Position numbers and translations under genes: made by a program
Source: CAISIP01 sp043759735
GTDB taxonomy: Bacteria > Pseudomonadota > Gammaproteobacteria > Burkholderiales > Burkholderiaceae_C
Assembly: GCA_043759735.1 (NCBI GenBank)
Contig: JAYUQC010000085.1
Span: 1 to 13,024, forward strand
Direction of reading: 5' to 3'
DNA: 13,024 nucleotides
Shown here: one piece after another, positions 5,240-12,349 of the stretch
Layout: each line of letters opens with the position of its first letter
How positions within the stretch are numbered: the stretch's first letter is position 1
The notes under the pieces: generated by a model
The model's database searches: none
Told to the model about the DNA's origin: nothing
The model's input: the letters and a program-made list of their open reading frames with translations, nothing else

Positions 5240-7048
5240 TCAAGCGTGGCCGGCCAGCCACTGCTCCGACTGCTGGCTATTGCGTATCGCGAGGCGCCAG
5301 GTGGTCTCCGCCTTGGGGATGACCAAAGGCAGTCGCCGCAGACGCCGGTCGCGCGACACCAGCGCCGTCACACTGCGTCCTGGGATCGCAAACAAGACCA
5401 GATCCTCCAGCCGCAACAAACGCCAGCATTGCGCAGAACGGCCGCGCCCGACCTCGACCGCCAGCCATTCATCGTTTGCCGCGAACCCCGCGCGTTCGGC
5501 CGCGCCACCGCGCATCACCGTCTTGATCTGAATGCCGCCCTGCTCGGCGACCCGCAGGCCCAGCGCCTGCGCCGGTTGCGCCGGCTCTTCCAGCACCACG
5601 ACGCCGTGCCGCTCCAGCAACTCCCGTAGCGGCAGGTCCCGCTTGCCATCCACCCAGGCGGCGATTTCCCGTTCCCAGGCCCGGCCGGTCAGGTCCTGCA
5701 GCACGGCCAGCAGATCGTGCTCCGACATCGGCCCGCCCCGGCACAATTGCCATAGGCCGCGCATGACATCGTCCAGCGTTACCGCACCCTGCGCCCGCAG
5801 GCTCAGGTCCAGGCACAGGGCCACGCAGGCGCCCTTGGTGTAGTAGCTCACGGTCGCGTTGGCGGTATTTTCGTCCTGCCGGTAGTACTTGACCCAGGCA
5901 TCGAAACTGGCCTGCGCCACGCTCTGCACCCGGCGCCCTGGCGTCTGCAGCACCTGGTTGACGGTCTTGGTCAGCAAGCGCAGGTAGGTCGCGTCGTCGA
6001 TCAACTGCGAGCGGCGCAGCAACAGGTCATCGTAATAGCTGGTAAAGCCCTCGAAGAACCAAAGCAGCCGGGTATAGTTCTCCTGCCCGTAGTCGAATGC
6101 CGCAAATTCCGCGGGCCGCAGCCGCTTGATGTTCCAGACATGGAAATACTCGTGACTGATCAGGCCCAGCAGCGTGGTGTAGCCATCGGGTTGCTTCGTT
6201 GCGGCGCCCTTTGGCACGATGCGCGGCAGGTCCTTGCGCGCGGCGATCAGCGCGGTGCAATTGCGATGCTCCAGGCCGCCGTAGGCATCGTCCACCGCGT
6301 TGAGCATGAACACATAGTCCTGGTGCGGCGGCTTGCTGGCCAGCGCCTGGCTCTGGGGCCGGCCATGCCACAGACGTATCGTTGTCTCGCAGATGCGTTG
6401 GGTGTCGTCCAACAGGCGTTGACCGTCGAATCCCGGCGCGGCACCGGCAACCACCATTCGATGGCGCACACCGCATGCGACAAAGCTGCCGCTCCAGAAC
6501 TCGCCCATCTCGACCGGACTGTCCACCAGTTCGTCATAGTCGCGCGCCTGGTAGCGGCCCCAGCCGTGCCGGTCAACCTTGACCGGCACGAGCGCGGTGG
6601 CCACCTGCCACGCCGCGCGCTGCGCGCCACCGACCAGCTCCACCCCGTGTGGTGAGCCGGCCTGCCCCTGCACCTGCAAAAACACGCTGGTGCCATTGAA
6701 GAACCCGCGCGACACATCGAGCCAGGCCGTGCGCACCGAGTTGTCCAACGCATAGACCTCGTACTGCAGTTCCAGCGCATAGCCCGGATCACACGCGATC
6801 TCCCAGCCGCTTTTGTCGGTCTGGCGGACCTCGCGCAAGCGTCCACGTTGGCGCGCCACCAGGTTCTGCAGGTTCTTGGAAAACTCGCGTACCAGGTAAC
6901 TGCCGGGAATCCACACCGGCAAGGCGACCCGCTGCAGGGACTGCGGTTGCGCAACCGTGATGGTGACCCGGAACAGATGCGCATGCAGGTCCGCCAATTC
7001 GACCCGGCATTGCACGCCAACGCCAACGCCGACGCCGCGCATCGTCAT
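5240..7048 (-). CDS. M61 family metallopeptidase with C-terminal PDZ domain
   Basis: Zinc aminopeptidase of the M61 (glycyl aminopeptidase) family. An N-terminal beta domain carries LPVWIPGSYLVREFSKNLQN near residue 50. The GGLEHR element sits around 265, the HEYFH zinc motif (HExxH) at about 307-311, and the third ligand Glu in WFFEGFTSYYDDL at about 341 (numbered from the upstream TTG). A PDZ-like segment follows near 520-600 (GLRVAEQGGIQIKTVMRGGAAERAGFAANDEWLAV). An upstream TTG at 7072 would give 610 residues. The ATG at 7048 (602 residues) or the one at 7042 is more likely, although neither has a good ribosome-binding site. The GVGVGVGV run near the start comes from tandem codons. No signal peptide is evident. 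It is the last gene of the monooxygenase-dsbC-M61 run. Confidence 0.9.
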   Translation of the reverse strand: MTMRGVGVGVGVQCRVELADLHAHLFRVTITVAQPQSLQRVALPVWIPGSYLVREFSKNLQNLVARQRGRLREVRQTDKSGWEIACDPGYALELQYEVYALDNSVRTAWLDVSRGFFNGTSVFLQVQGQAGSPHGVELVGGAQRAAWQVATALVPVKVDRHGWGRYQARDYDELVDSPVEMGEFWSGSFVACGVRHRMVVAGAAPGFDGQRLLDDTQRICETTIRLWHGRPQSQALASKPPHQDYVFMLNAVDDAYGGLEHRNCTALIAARKDLPRIVPKGAATKQPDGYTTLLGLISHEYFHVWNIKRLRPAEFAAFDYGQENYTRLLWFFEGFTSYYDDLLLRRSQLIDDATYLRLLTKTVNQVLQTPGRRVQSVAQASFDAWVKYYRQDENTANATVSYYTKGACVALCLDLSLRAQGAVTLDDVMRGLWQLCRGGPMSEHDLLAVLQDLTGRAWEREIAAWVDGKRDLPLRELLERHGVVVLEEPAQPAQALGLRVAEQGGIQIKTVMRGGAAERAGFAANDEWLAVEVGRGRSAQCWRLLRLEDLVLFAIPGRSVTALVSRDRRLRRLPLVIPKAETTWRLAIRNSQQSEQWLAGHA

Positions 7049-7096
7049 GCGTGCATCACGGTTCTTGCGCAACGTACGTCAACCGACGGCCGCGCC

Positions 7097-7816
7097 TCAC
7101 TTGGCATCGTTCAGGAATTTTTCGACCTGGGCGGCGCTGATCGCACCCGGCACTCGCGTGCCATCCGCAAATACCAGTGTCGGCGTGCCGCTGATCTTGT
7201 GCTTGCGGCCCAACTCGACGTTGCGCGCGATCGCGCCCACATCGCACGCCGGCGTCACGCCGCCGCCGAGCGACTGGTCGCGCACCATCAGGTCCAGCCA
7301 GGCTTTTGCCGGATCCTTGGCACACCAGATCTTCTTGGATTTTTCGACCGAATCCGCGCCCAGGATCGGGTACAGGAACATATGGACCGTGATGTTGTCG
7401 ACCGCTTGCAAGTCGCGCTCGAAGCGTTTGCAATAGCCGCAATTGGGGTCCTCGAACACCGCCAGCTTGCGCTTGCCATTGCCGCGCACGATGGTGAATG
7501 CATCCTTGACCGGCAACGCATCAAAATTCATTGCGGAAAGCTTTTCGACCCGCTCTTCGGTCAGGTTGCGGCGCGCCCGGGTGTCGATCAAATTGCCCTG
7601 GATCAGGTAATTGCCCTCTGCATCGGTATAGAAGATGTCGGTGCCATTGACCCGGATTTCATACAGGCCCGGCATCGCAGACTTGCTGACTTCGTCGATC
7701 TTTTGCATCTGTGGAATGCGTTCGGCCAGGTTCTTGCGGATGGCCGCTTCCTGCGCCAGCGCGGGCAGCGCCACCGCCAGCACCATCGCGGTTGCCAGAC
7801 ATTTGAATAATTTCAT
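7097..7816 (-). CDS. dsbC: DsbC-like periplasmic thiol:disulfide interchange protein
   Basis: Disulfide isomerase of 239 residues. A Sec signal peptide (MKLFKCLATAMVLAVALPALA) is cleaved near residue 21. A DsbC-type N-terminal dimerisation domain follows (AIRKNLAERIPQMQKIDEVS... through LYEIRVNGTDIFYTDAEGNYLIQG). The thioredoxin fold has the CGYC redox centre at 126-129 inside FEDPNCGYCKRFE, and the cis-proline is in SGTPTLVF at about 209-216. A second cysteine pair at 165 and 191 matches the structural disulfide of DsbC. It should shuffle wrong disulfides in exported proteins, kept reduced by DsbD. Its ATG overlaps the stop of the upstream monooxygenase gene (ATGA), so the two are translationally coupled. 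Confidence 0.92.
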   Translation of the reverse strand: MKLFKCLATAMVLAVALPALAQEAAIRKNLAERIPQMQKIDEVSKSAMPGLYEIRVNGTDIFYTDAEGNYLIQGNLIDTRARRNLTEERVEKLSAMNFDALPVKDAFTIVRGNGKRKLAVFEDPNCGYCKRFERDLQAVDNITVHMFLYPILGADSVEKSKKIWCAKDPAKAWLDLMVRDQSLGGGVTPACDVGAIARNVELGRKHKISGTPTLVFADGTRVPGAISAAQVEKFLNDAK

Positions 7817-8979
7817 GCAGATCCAGTCAATGAAAGGGGGCTGGCAGGCCCGGTGGAATCATCAGGGCCGAGCGGCAACCCCATCGCCTGGCGCGCCACC
7901 CAGGCCTTGAGCAGGCTGCTGCTGTCGAATCCTCGCATACCCCAGTTTCGCACGCTTTCCCAGGCGCCACCGGTGCGCCCGAACAGCAGCTGCAGCCCAT
8001 CGGTTGCGGCGGTGATCAGGGCCACATCGGCCTTGCGCGCGCGCTCGTAGCGTCGCAGCATTTTTGCGTCGTCGACGCCGCGCCAGTAGTCCCGTGCATG
8101 GATTGCCGCGGCCAGTTCATGCGCATCGGCCAGACCCAGGTTCAACCCCTGGCCGGCCAGCGGATGCACCGCATGCGCGGCGTCGCCCGCCAGCACCCAG
8201 GCCATGCCCTCGCGCTGGCCGCTCCAGCGCGTGGCCATGGCGCGTTGCAAAGGCCAGGCCGCACGCGCGCCGACCTGCCGCATGCGGCCAAAACGGCTTG
8301 CGCATGCCATTTGCAGTTTTTCCTCGAACACCTCGTTCGTCGCCTCCAGCAATGGGTTTTTCGACTCCGAGGGGATAGACCTTACCGCGGCCACCAAGTT
8401 CCCGCCGATCCCTTGCATCGGGAGCAATCCCAAAATATCGCCCGACGTGAACCATTGACAGGCGGTCTGCTGGTGTGGCAACTCGCAGACCAGCCGGGTG
8501 GCGATCGCCCATTGCGGATAGGCCGTCACCTCCTGCTCGACACCGAACTGCTGGCGCGACTCGCTGGAACGCCCTTCGCAGACCACGGTGAGCGTGGCAT
8601 CGCGCGGTGTGTCGATCACCTCGATCTGGGGCTGAAACAGCACCGCCTGCGCCAGCTGCGCCTCCAACACCGGCACGTCCACAATCCAAGCCAGGGCCGG
8701 CACGGCCAGTGCGCCGGCATCGAAATGCACGGCGCCAGCACCCGTTTCCTGCACATCCATATGGGCAACCGGCGTTGCATCCTTTTCTGGCGGCCAGCAG
8801 CGCAGACTCTCGAGCAGGGAGCGCGAGCGCTGGTTCAGCGCATAGGCCCGGACATCGCCTTGCGCGCCGCCGGCCGCGACAACCAGGCCCACCCGCAGGC
8901 GTTCGCGCGCCAACAGCAGCGCCAGTGCATGGCCGACAATTCCGCCGCCGCGTATACAGACATCCAGTGTTCTTGCCAT
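7813..8979 (-). CDS. UbiH/UbiF/COQ6-family FAD-dependent monooxygenase
   Basis: Flavoprotein hydroxylase of the ubiquinone-biosynthesis group. An N-terminal dinucleotide-binding motif (CIRGGGIVGHALALLLARE, with GxGxxG near residues 11-16) is followed by RAYALNQRS around 44-52. The second FAD motif GDAAHAVHPLAGQGLNLGLAD lies near 290-310. The length of 388 residues is standard for this family, which hydroxylates the ubiquinone ring. Which ring position cannot be told from sequence alone. The open frame extends to 9066, but the extra N-terminus is not family-like. The ATG at 8979 (MARTLDVC) places the FAD motif correctly and has GGGG just upstream; the ATG at 8988 is an alternative. It heads the operon with dsbC and the M61 gene. 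Confidence 0.88.
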   Translation of the reverse strand: MARTLDVCIRGGGIVGHALALLLARERLRVGLVVAAGGAQGDVRAYALNQRSRSLLESLRCWPPEKDATPVAHMDVQETGAGAVHFDAGALAVPALAWIVDVPVLEAQLAQAVLFQPQIEVIDTPRDATLTVVCEGRSSESRQQFGVEQEVTAYPQWAIATRLVCELPHQQTACQWFTSGDILGLLPMQGIGGNLVAAVRSIPSESKNPLLEATNEVFEEKLQMACASRFGRMRQVGARAAWPLQRAMATRWSGQREGMAWVLAGDAAHAVHPLAGQGLNLGLADAHELAAAIHARDYWRGVDDAKMLRRYERARKADVALITAATDGLQLLFGRTGGAWESVRNWGMRGFDSSSLLKAWVARQAMGLPLGPDDSTGPASPLSLTGSA

Positions 8980-9065
8980 CGGCCCCATTTTAGGGACCGC
9001 GTCCTGACCGTCGCCGCGACACGGGAATGGCCATCGGGGCGCGATAGGCCAGGCGCCGATGCACA

Positions 9066-10010
9066 ATGACCGTTTTCGCCATCACCGCGCAAGCCGCCGT
9101 CACCGTGACCTCTCCAACCGAATCCACCGCTCATCTCGATATCCGGGCCTCCATTGCCCGCCTTTTCATCTATCCGATCAAGTCCTGCGCTGGAGTCGAG
9201 TTGACCGAAGCGCCACTGACCGAGACCGGGTTGGACCTGGACCGCAGTTGGATGGTGGTGGAAGATGGCGGCATGTTCGTGACCCAGCGCGAGCAACCAC
9301 GGATGGCGCTGGTCCAGCCCCAGATCAAGACCGACGAGATCATCCTGCGCGCGCCCGGTATGCTGGCCCTGCATCTGCGCATCGACGTGGTCGAAGCCGT
9401 GACCCGCGTCCAGGTCTGGGACGACCAGGTGCAGGCCTACGACATGGGCGACGTCGCCGCGCAATGGTTCAGCGACTACCTGGCGCCGCAACGCGCCCCG
9501 GGTGCACCGGCGCGCCCGTTCCGGCTGGTGCGCTTCGACCCGGATCAGCGCCGGCTGGCCAGTTTGAAATGGACCGCCGGCATCGAGGCCCAGAACCAGT
9601 TCAGCGACGGATTCCCGCTGCTGCTGGTCAGTCAGGCATCCCTCGATGGCCTCAACCGACGGCTCCAGGCAAAGGGCATCATGCCCGTCACGATCGAACG
9701 TTTTCGACCGAACATCGTGCTGACCGGCATCGACGAACACGACGAAGACCGGATGGATACGATCCAGATCACGACGTCCGAGGGATCGGTGGTGTTGCGG
9801 CCGGTCAAGCCTTGCCCGCGCTGTCCGATACCCAACATCGATCCGCAGACCGCCGCCAGCGATCCGGCGGTTGGCGACATGCTGCAAACCTACCGGGCCG
9901 ACCAGCGCGTTGGCGGCGTCACGTTTGGCATGAACGCGATCACCGTCGAGGGAGTGGATCTGGTGTTGCGAGTCGGACAGCCGGCCGGTGGCAATATTCG
10001 GTTCAACTGA
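9066..10010 (+). CDS. MOSC-domain protein (YcbX/mARC-like molybdenum-cofactor enzyme)
   Basis: A 314-residue protein with the N-terminal MOSC beta-barrel (IARLFIYPIKSCAGVELTEA at about 30-49, LDLDRSWMVVEDGG, FVTQREQPRMALVQP) and the C-terminal MOSC domain (QNQFSDGFPLLLVSQASLDGLN, ERFRPNIVLTG). The conserved cysteine motif KPCPRC lies at 248-253, matching the KPCSRC of YcbX; one of these cysteines should ligate molybdenum. Proteins of this type reduce N-hydroxylated compounds such as N-hydroxylaminopurine, drawing electrons from a ferredoxin-like domain or partner. YcbX carries its own 2Fe-2S domain, and this protein ends before one, so a separate partner would be needed. The gene is divergent from the monooxygenase with an 86-bp gap. 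The N-terminus before about residue 28 is not conserved-looking, so the start could lie slightly downstream. Confidence 0.88.
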   Translation: MTVFAITAQAAVTVTSPTESTAHLDIRASIARLFIYPIKSCAGVELTEAPLTETGLDLDRSWMVVEDGGMFVTQREQPRMALVQPQIKTDEIILRAPGMLALHLRIDVVEAVTRVQVWDDQVQAYDMGDVAAQWFSDYLAPQRAPGAPARPFRLVRFDPDQRRLASLKWTAGIEAQNQFSDGFPLLLVSQASLDGLNRRLQAKGIMPVTIERFRPNIVLTGIDEHDEDRMDTIQITTSEGSVVLRPVKPCPRCPIPNIDPQTAASDPAVGDMLQTYRADQRVGGVTFGMNAITVEGVDLVLRVGQPAGGNIRFN

Positions 10011-10093
10011 GTCGCATCGCCAGGCCGCGAAAGTTTTGGACCGTGACAGCCTGGACATTTGGTCGGCGTCAGAGGCAACACGCAAGCCCTGTT

Positions 10094-10234
10094 GGCGCTC
10101 ATCAGGCATCCATGCTGCGCATTGCGGAATTCGCCCTTGGGAACGGCCCGACGGCGCTCATCAGGCATCCTCCGTGCTGCGCACTGCGGTGCGAGCTTGC
10201 TTGGGGCGGCCCGGCGCTGCGCTCATGCAGATCC
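10094..10234 (+). repeat. Dispersed-type repeat: two good copies and a degenerate third
   Basis: Copy 1 (10094-10127) and copy 2 (10153-10189) share the 18-mer GGCGCTCATCAGGCATCC. After 2 or 5 bases comes a 16-base unit that is ATGCTGCGCATTGCGG in copy 1 and GTGCTGCGCACTGCGG in copy 2. The first eleven bases of that unit form a hairpin (ATGC-tgc-GCAT, GTGC-tgc-GCAC), and the two copies differ only by an A-T to G-C compensatory change. A weak third copy, GCGCTCATGCAGATCC, lies at 10219-10234. Spacing is about 59-65 bp. This looks like an intergenic REP-type element, not a CRISPR array. Confidence 0.65.
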
Positions 10235-10279
10235 TCGCCACGACGATGCATAGGTCACCGCAAGCCAACGTGGCAACAG

Positions 10280-10474
10280 CTACCAGTTGTAGGTGGGGCG
10301 GTCGTATCCACCGACGCCAACAACGACAAAGCCGCTCAGCACCCGATCGCGCAGGATGCGCCCGTCCGTCGCGCCGGCCCGGCGCAGCACGAACTCGCTG
10401 ATCAGTACAATCGCCAGCTGGTTTCCCCGCGGCAAAATGAGGGCACATTCCTCGCGCAACCAGCGCTGTCCCAC
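10280..10474 (-). pseudogene. Possible C-terminal coding fragment of an unidentified protein
   Basis: The minus-strand frame ending in TAG at 10280 reads WLREECALILPRGNQLAIVL, then ISEFVLRRAG and GRILRDRVLSGFVVVGVGGY, ending YDRPTYNW. Its codons are GC-rich at the third position, as in real genes here, and the alternation of strands and helices looks protein-like. No start codon with a ribosome-binding site is present, and the frame has no recognisable N-terminus; the sequence just upstream on this strand is instead the inverted ychF-like segment. The strand pattern faintly recalls the C-terminus of serine hydrolases of the class A beta-lactamase group, but I cannot support a family. It is best read as a gene remnant. 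Confidence 0.35.
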
Positions 10475-10498
10475 CCGCTCTGGTGCAAATGCCCTGCG

Positions 10499-10560
10499 AT
10501 TGCGCCAACCGCGGATCGGGCAGTCCGACCTCGCCCACCTGGGGTTCGAGGGTGCGGATT
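10499..10560 (-). repeat. Inverted diverged copy of ychF codons about 33-54
   Basis: The reverse complement of this segment aligns with 10682-10743 inside ychF at 51 of 62 positions without gaps. This includes a perfect run of 26 bases (10499-10524 against 10718-10743). In the corresponding frame it reads RTLEPQVGEVGLPDPRLAQ, against CTIEPNVGVVELPDPRLAQ in YchF. Weaker similarity may reach to about 10575. The two arms flank the ychF ribosome-binding site and start codon. Confidence 0.8.
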
Positions 10561-10583
10561 GGGGTTATTTCGAAGGAATTTTC

Positions 10584-11678
10584 ATGAGTCTGAAGTGCGG
10601 CATCGTGGGCCTGCCCAACGTGGGCAAATCCACGCTTTTCAACGCCTTGACCAAGGCTGGCATCGCGGCGGAGAACTACCCCTTTTGCACCATCGAGCCC
10701 AATGTCGGCGTGGTCGAACTGCCCGATCCGCGGTTGGCGCAATTGGCGCAGATCGTCAAGCCTGACCGTGTGGTGCCCGCCATCGTCGAGTTCGTCGACA
10801 TTGCCGGCCTGGTTGCCGGCGCCAGCACCGGCGAGGGCCTGGGCAACAAATTCCTGGCCCATATCCGCGAGACCGATGCCACGGTCAACGTGGTGCGCTG
10901 CTTCGAAGACGACAACGTGATCCATGTCGCCGGCAGGATCGATCCGATTTCGGACGTCGAGGTGATCCAGACCGAACTGTGCCTGGCCGACCTGTCCACG
11001 GTTGACAAGAGCCTGGTGCGCTACACCAAGGCCGCCAAGTCGGGCAACGACAAAGAGGCCGCGCGCATCGTGGCGGTACTGGAGAAATGCCAGGCCGTTC
11101 TCAACGAAGCAAAGCCGGTGCGCGCCATCGACTTCAGCAAGGAAGAACTGGCGGTGCTCGCGCCTTTCTGCCTGATCACAGCCAAGCCGGCGATGTTCGT
11201 TGCCAACGTATCGGAAGACGGCTTCGACAAAAACCCGCTGCTCGACCGGTTGCAGGAATATGCCGTACAGCAGAAAGCACCGGTCATCGCCATCTGCGCC
11301 AAGCTCGAAGCCGAAATGGCCGACATGGCCGACGAAGACCGGCAGATGTTCCTGGAGGAGCTCGGCCAGAGCGAGCCCGGCCTGAACCGGCTGATTCGCG
11401 CCGCCTTCAAACTGTTGGGCCTGCAAACCTATTTCACGGCGGGCGTCAAGGAAGTGCGCGCCTGGACCATCCATGTCGGCGACACCGGCCCGCAGGCGGC
11501 TGGCGTGATCCATACCGACTTCGAGAAGGGCTATATCCGGGCCCAGACCATCGCCTTCGACGACTACATCACCTATAAGGGCGAACCAGGCGCCAAGGAT
11601 GCCGGCAAGATGCGCTCGGAAGGCAAGGAATATGTCGTCAAGGATGGCGACGTGATGAACTTCCTGTTCAGCCCCTGA
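10584..11678 (+). CDS. ychF: Redox-regulated P-loop NTPase YchF (OLA1 family)
   Basis: Universally conserved Obg-related NTPase of 364 residues that prefers ATP, associates with ribosomes and modulates stress responses. The P-loop GLPNVGKST is at about 9-17. The G2/G3 region carries NYPFCTIEPNVGVVELPD and DIAGLVAGASTGEGLGNKFL at about 72-91. The NKxD position is replaced by the NVSED type of sequence expected for OLA1 proteins. The C-terminal TGS domain ends YVVKDGDVMNFLFSP. The ATG at 10584 is preceded by AAGGA seven bases upstream and gives the standard length; the frame's extension upstream is not coding. In many bacteria pth lies just upstream of ychF, but here it is replaced by a long intergenic region with an inverted copy of part of the gene itself. 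Confidence 0.96.
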   Translation: MSLKCGIVGLPNVGKSTLFNALTKAGIAAENYPFCTIEPNVGVVELPDPRLAQLAQIVKPDRVVPAIVEFVDIAGLVAGASTGEGLGNKFLAHIRETDATVNVVRCFEDDNVIHVAGRIDPISDVEVIQTELCLADLSTVDKSLVRYTKAAKSGNDKEAARIVAVLEKCQAVLNEAKPVRAIDFSKEELAVLAPFCLITAKPAMFVANVSEDGFDKNPLLDRLQEYAVQQKAPVIAICAKLEAEMADMADEDRQMFLEELGQSEPGLNRLIRAAFKLLGLQTYFTAGVKEVRAWTIHVGDTGPQAAGVIHTDFEKGYIRAQTIAFDDYITYKGEPGAKDAGKMRSEGKEYVVKDGDVMNFLFSP

Positions 11679-11942
11679 CGATAGGGCCGGCTTTTACCGC
11701 CCCTACCCGATTCCTGCCGGAATCCTGAGTTCATGATTTTTTATCGTCTTCTTGCCTTTCAGGCATCGACAAGGAGCAATGCAATCCAATCGTGAAGCAG
11801 GTATTGTTGTGGGTACGGTCATCCACATTCGCTGAATTGTGGTGGGCAAGGCCGGCAGCTTCCATCCTGTCAGGCTGGACATAGCCAAACATGCGCAATG
11901 CGACTGATGGACGCCAATACAGATCGCAATCAACAAGCCCGC
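11679..11942. other. Region downstream of ychF with probable decayed coding sequence
   Basis: A small perfect hairpin (GATTCC-TGCC-GGAATC, 11709-11724) with a T-run 12 bp later (11737-11742) is a weak terminator candidate for ychF. The rest is less GC-rich than the flanks. On the minus strand an open frame ending at 11731 reads DCDLYWRPSVALRMFGYVQP and onwards to PERQEDDKKS. It has protein-like features but neither a credible start nor a family I know, and it is out of frame with the remnant upstream. I regard it as debris of a disrupted gene. Confidence 0.4.
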
Positions 11943-12080
11943 TCAACACGCGTGCCACATTGGGTTTAGATTCGTCGGCCGGCCTGCGGACAGTAGTGGC
12001 GTAAAGCTGGTCGAAAAGCTGGTCGAAAAGCGTTTGTACTCTTCGACCAGGCCTTCGTGAAACCCATCGATGTCGGTCAT
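11943..12080 (-). pseudogene. Broken N-terminal fragment resembling a DEAD/DEAH-box helicase
   Basis: A 45-codon frame reading MTDIDGFHEGLVEEYKRFST and ending at a TGA after NLNPMWHAC. The opening 'F-H-x-x-L-V-x-x-Y-x-x-F-x-x-S-F' pattern is what I associate with the N-terminus of large DEAD/DEAH-box helicases with a C-terminal DUF1998-type zinc-binding region, proteins of well over a thousand residues. The helicase motifs are absent, so the gene is truncated. A 12-bp tandem duplication (12004-12027) gives the repeated FSTSFSTSF, and the frame stops soon after. It starts 32 bp after the antitoxin stop on the same strand, so it was probably part of that operon. The family call rests on a short match and is tentative. 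Confidence 0.4.
12004..12027. repeat. 12-bp tandem duplication
   Basis: The unit AAGCTGGTCGAA occurs twice back to back, followed by a further AAGC. Within the minus-strand remnant it adds four residues in frame. A nearby inverted TTCGACCAG at 12042-12050 could have promoted the slippage. Confidence 0.8.
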
Positions 12081-12112
12081 GAATCCAGCGTGATTCGCAA
12101 TTCAGGGCTTGT

Positions 12113-12349
12113 CTATTTTCGGTCGCGGGTTTCGGGCGCCGCGTCCGGCACTTTCGCCAGTACCGCGTCAAACTTTTTGCGGCTGCCGCGCTTGGCGCGC
12201 AGTTCCAGCAAGTCTTCGGTCGCCAGAGCCGAAAGCTTTTCGGCCAGCGCCGTACTGATAAGTTGATTTACCGAGATGCCTTCCTGAGCCGCATATTCTC
12301 TGGCGTACTTGTGCAGGGACTCGGACAACCGGACACTGAGTGCGCTCAT
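12113..12349 (-). CDS. Ribbon-helix-helix antitoxin
   Basis: Antitoxin partner of the PIN-domain toxin gene directly upstream, 78 residues. The N-terminus is a clear ribbon-helix-helix: MSALSVRLSESLHKYAREYA (strand then helix A), the turn EGISVNQLIS, and helix B TALAEKLSAL, about residues 1-40. The C-terminal tail (residues 41-78, LLELRAKRGSRKKFDAVLAK) should wrap the toxin. Proteins of this type are often labelled HicB-family or CopG-like antitoxins. The ATG overlaps the toxin stop (ATGA), so translation is coupled. As a DNA-binding protein it probably represses the operon. The DEAD-helicase-like remnant follows on the same strand. Confidence 0.85.
   Translation of the reverse strand: MSALSVRLSESLHKYAREYAAQEGISVNQLISTALAEKLSALATEDLLELRAKRGSRKKFDAVLAKVPDAAPETRDRK

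Larger units (their letters stand above)
10011..10583. other. Long intergenic region between the MOSC gene and ychF
   Basis: 573 bp with no intact gene. It holds two copies of a structured repeat plus a degenerate third (10094-10234), a probable coding fragment on the minus strand (10280-10474 and a little upstream), and an inverted, diverged copy of part of ychF (10499-10560). The AAGGA ribosome-binding site of ychF is at its right end. The ychF promoter is not obvious. Confidence 0.65.

Noticed and set aside
7049..7072. TTG start for the M61 peptidase
   Set aside because: No ribosome-binding site, and the added residues are not family-like; an ATG lies eight codons downstream.
6848..7810. 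320-codon plus-strand open frame opposite dsbC and the M61 gene
   Set aside because: Antisense to two well-supported genes; composition is that of a reversed coding strand.
8980..9066. Extended N-terminus for the UbiH-like monooxygenase
   Set aside because: It would place 29 unrelated residues before the FAD-binding strand, which in this family starts within the first few residues.
10094..10234. CRISPR-like array
   Set aside because: Only two good copies, unequal internal gaps, no cas genes, and the unit contains a conserved stem typical of REP elements.
9059..10765. 568-codon plus-strand frame crossing the MOSC gene, the intergenic region and ychF
   Set aside because: Wrong frame for both real genes; Arg-rich low-complexity translation.
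10161..11513. 450-codon minus-strand open frame antisense to ychF
   Set aside because: Shadow of ychF. Its short stretch of YchF-like sequence comes from the inverted copy at 10499-10560 and is reported separately.
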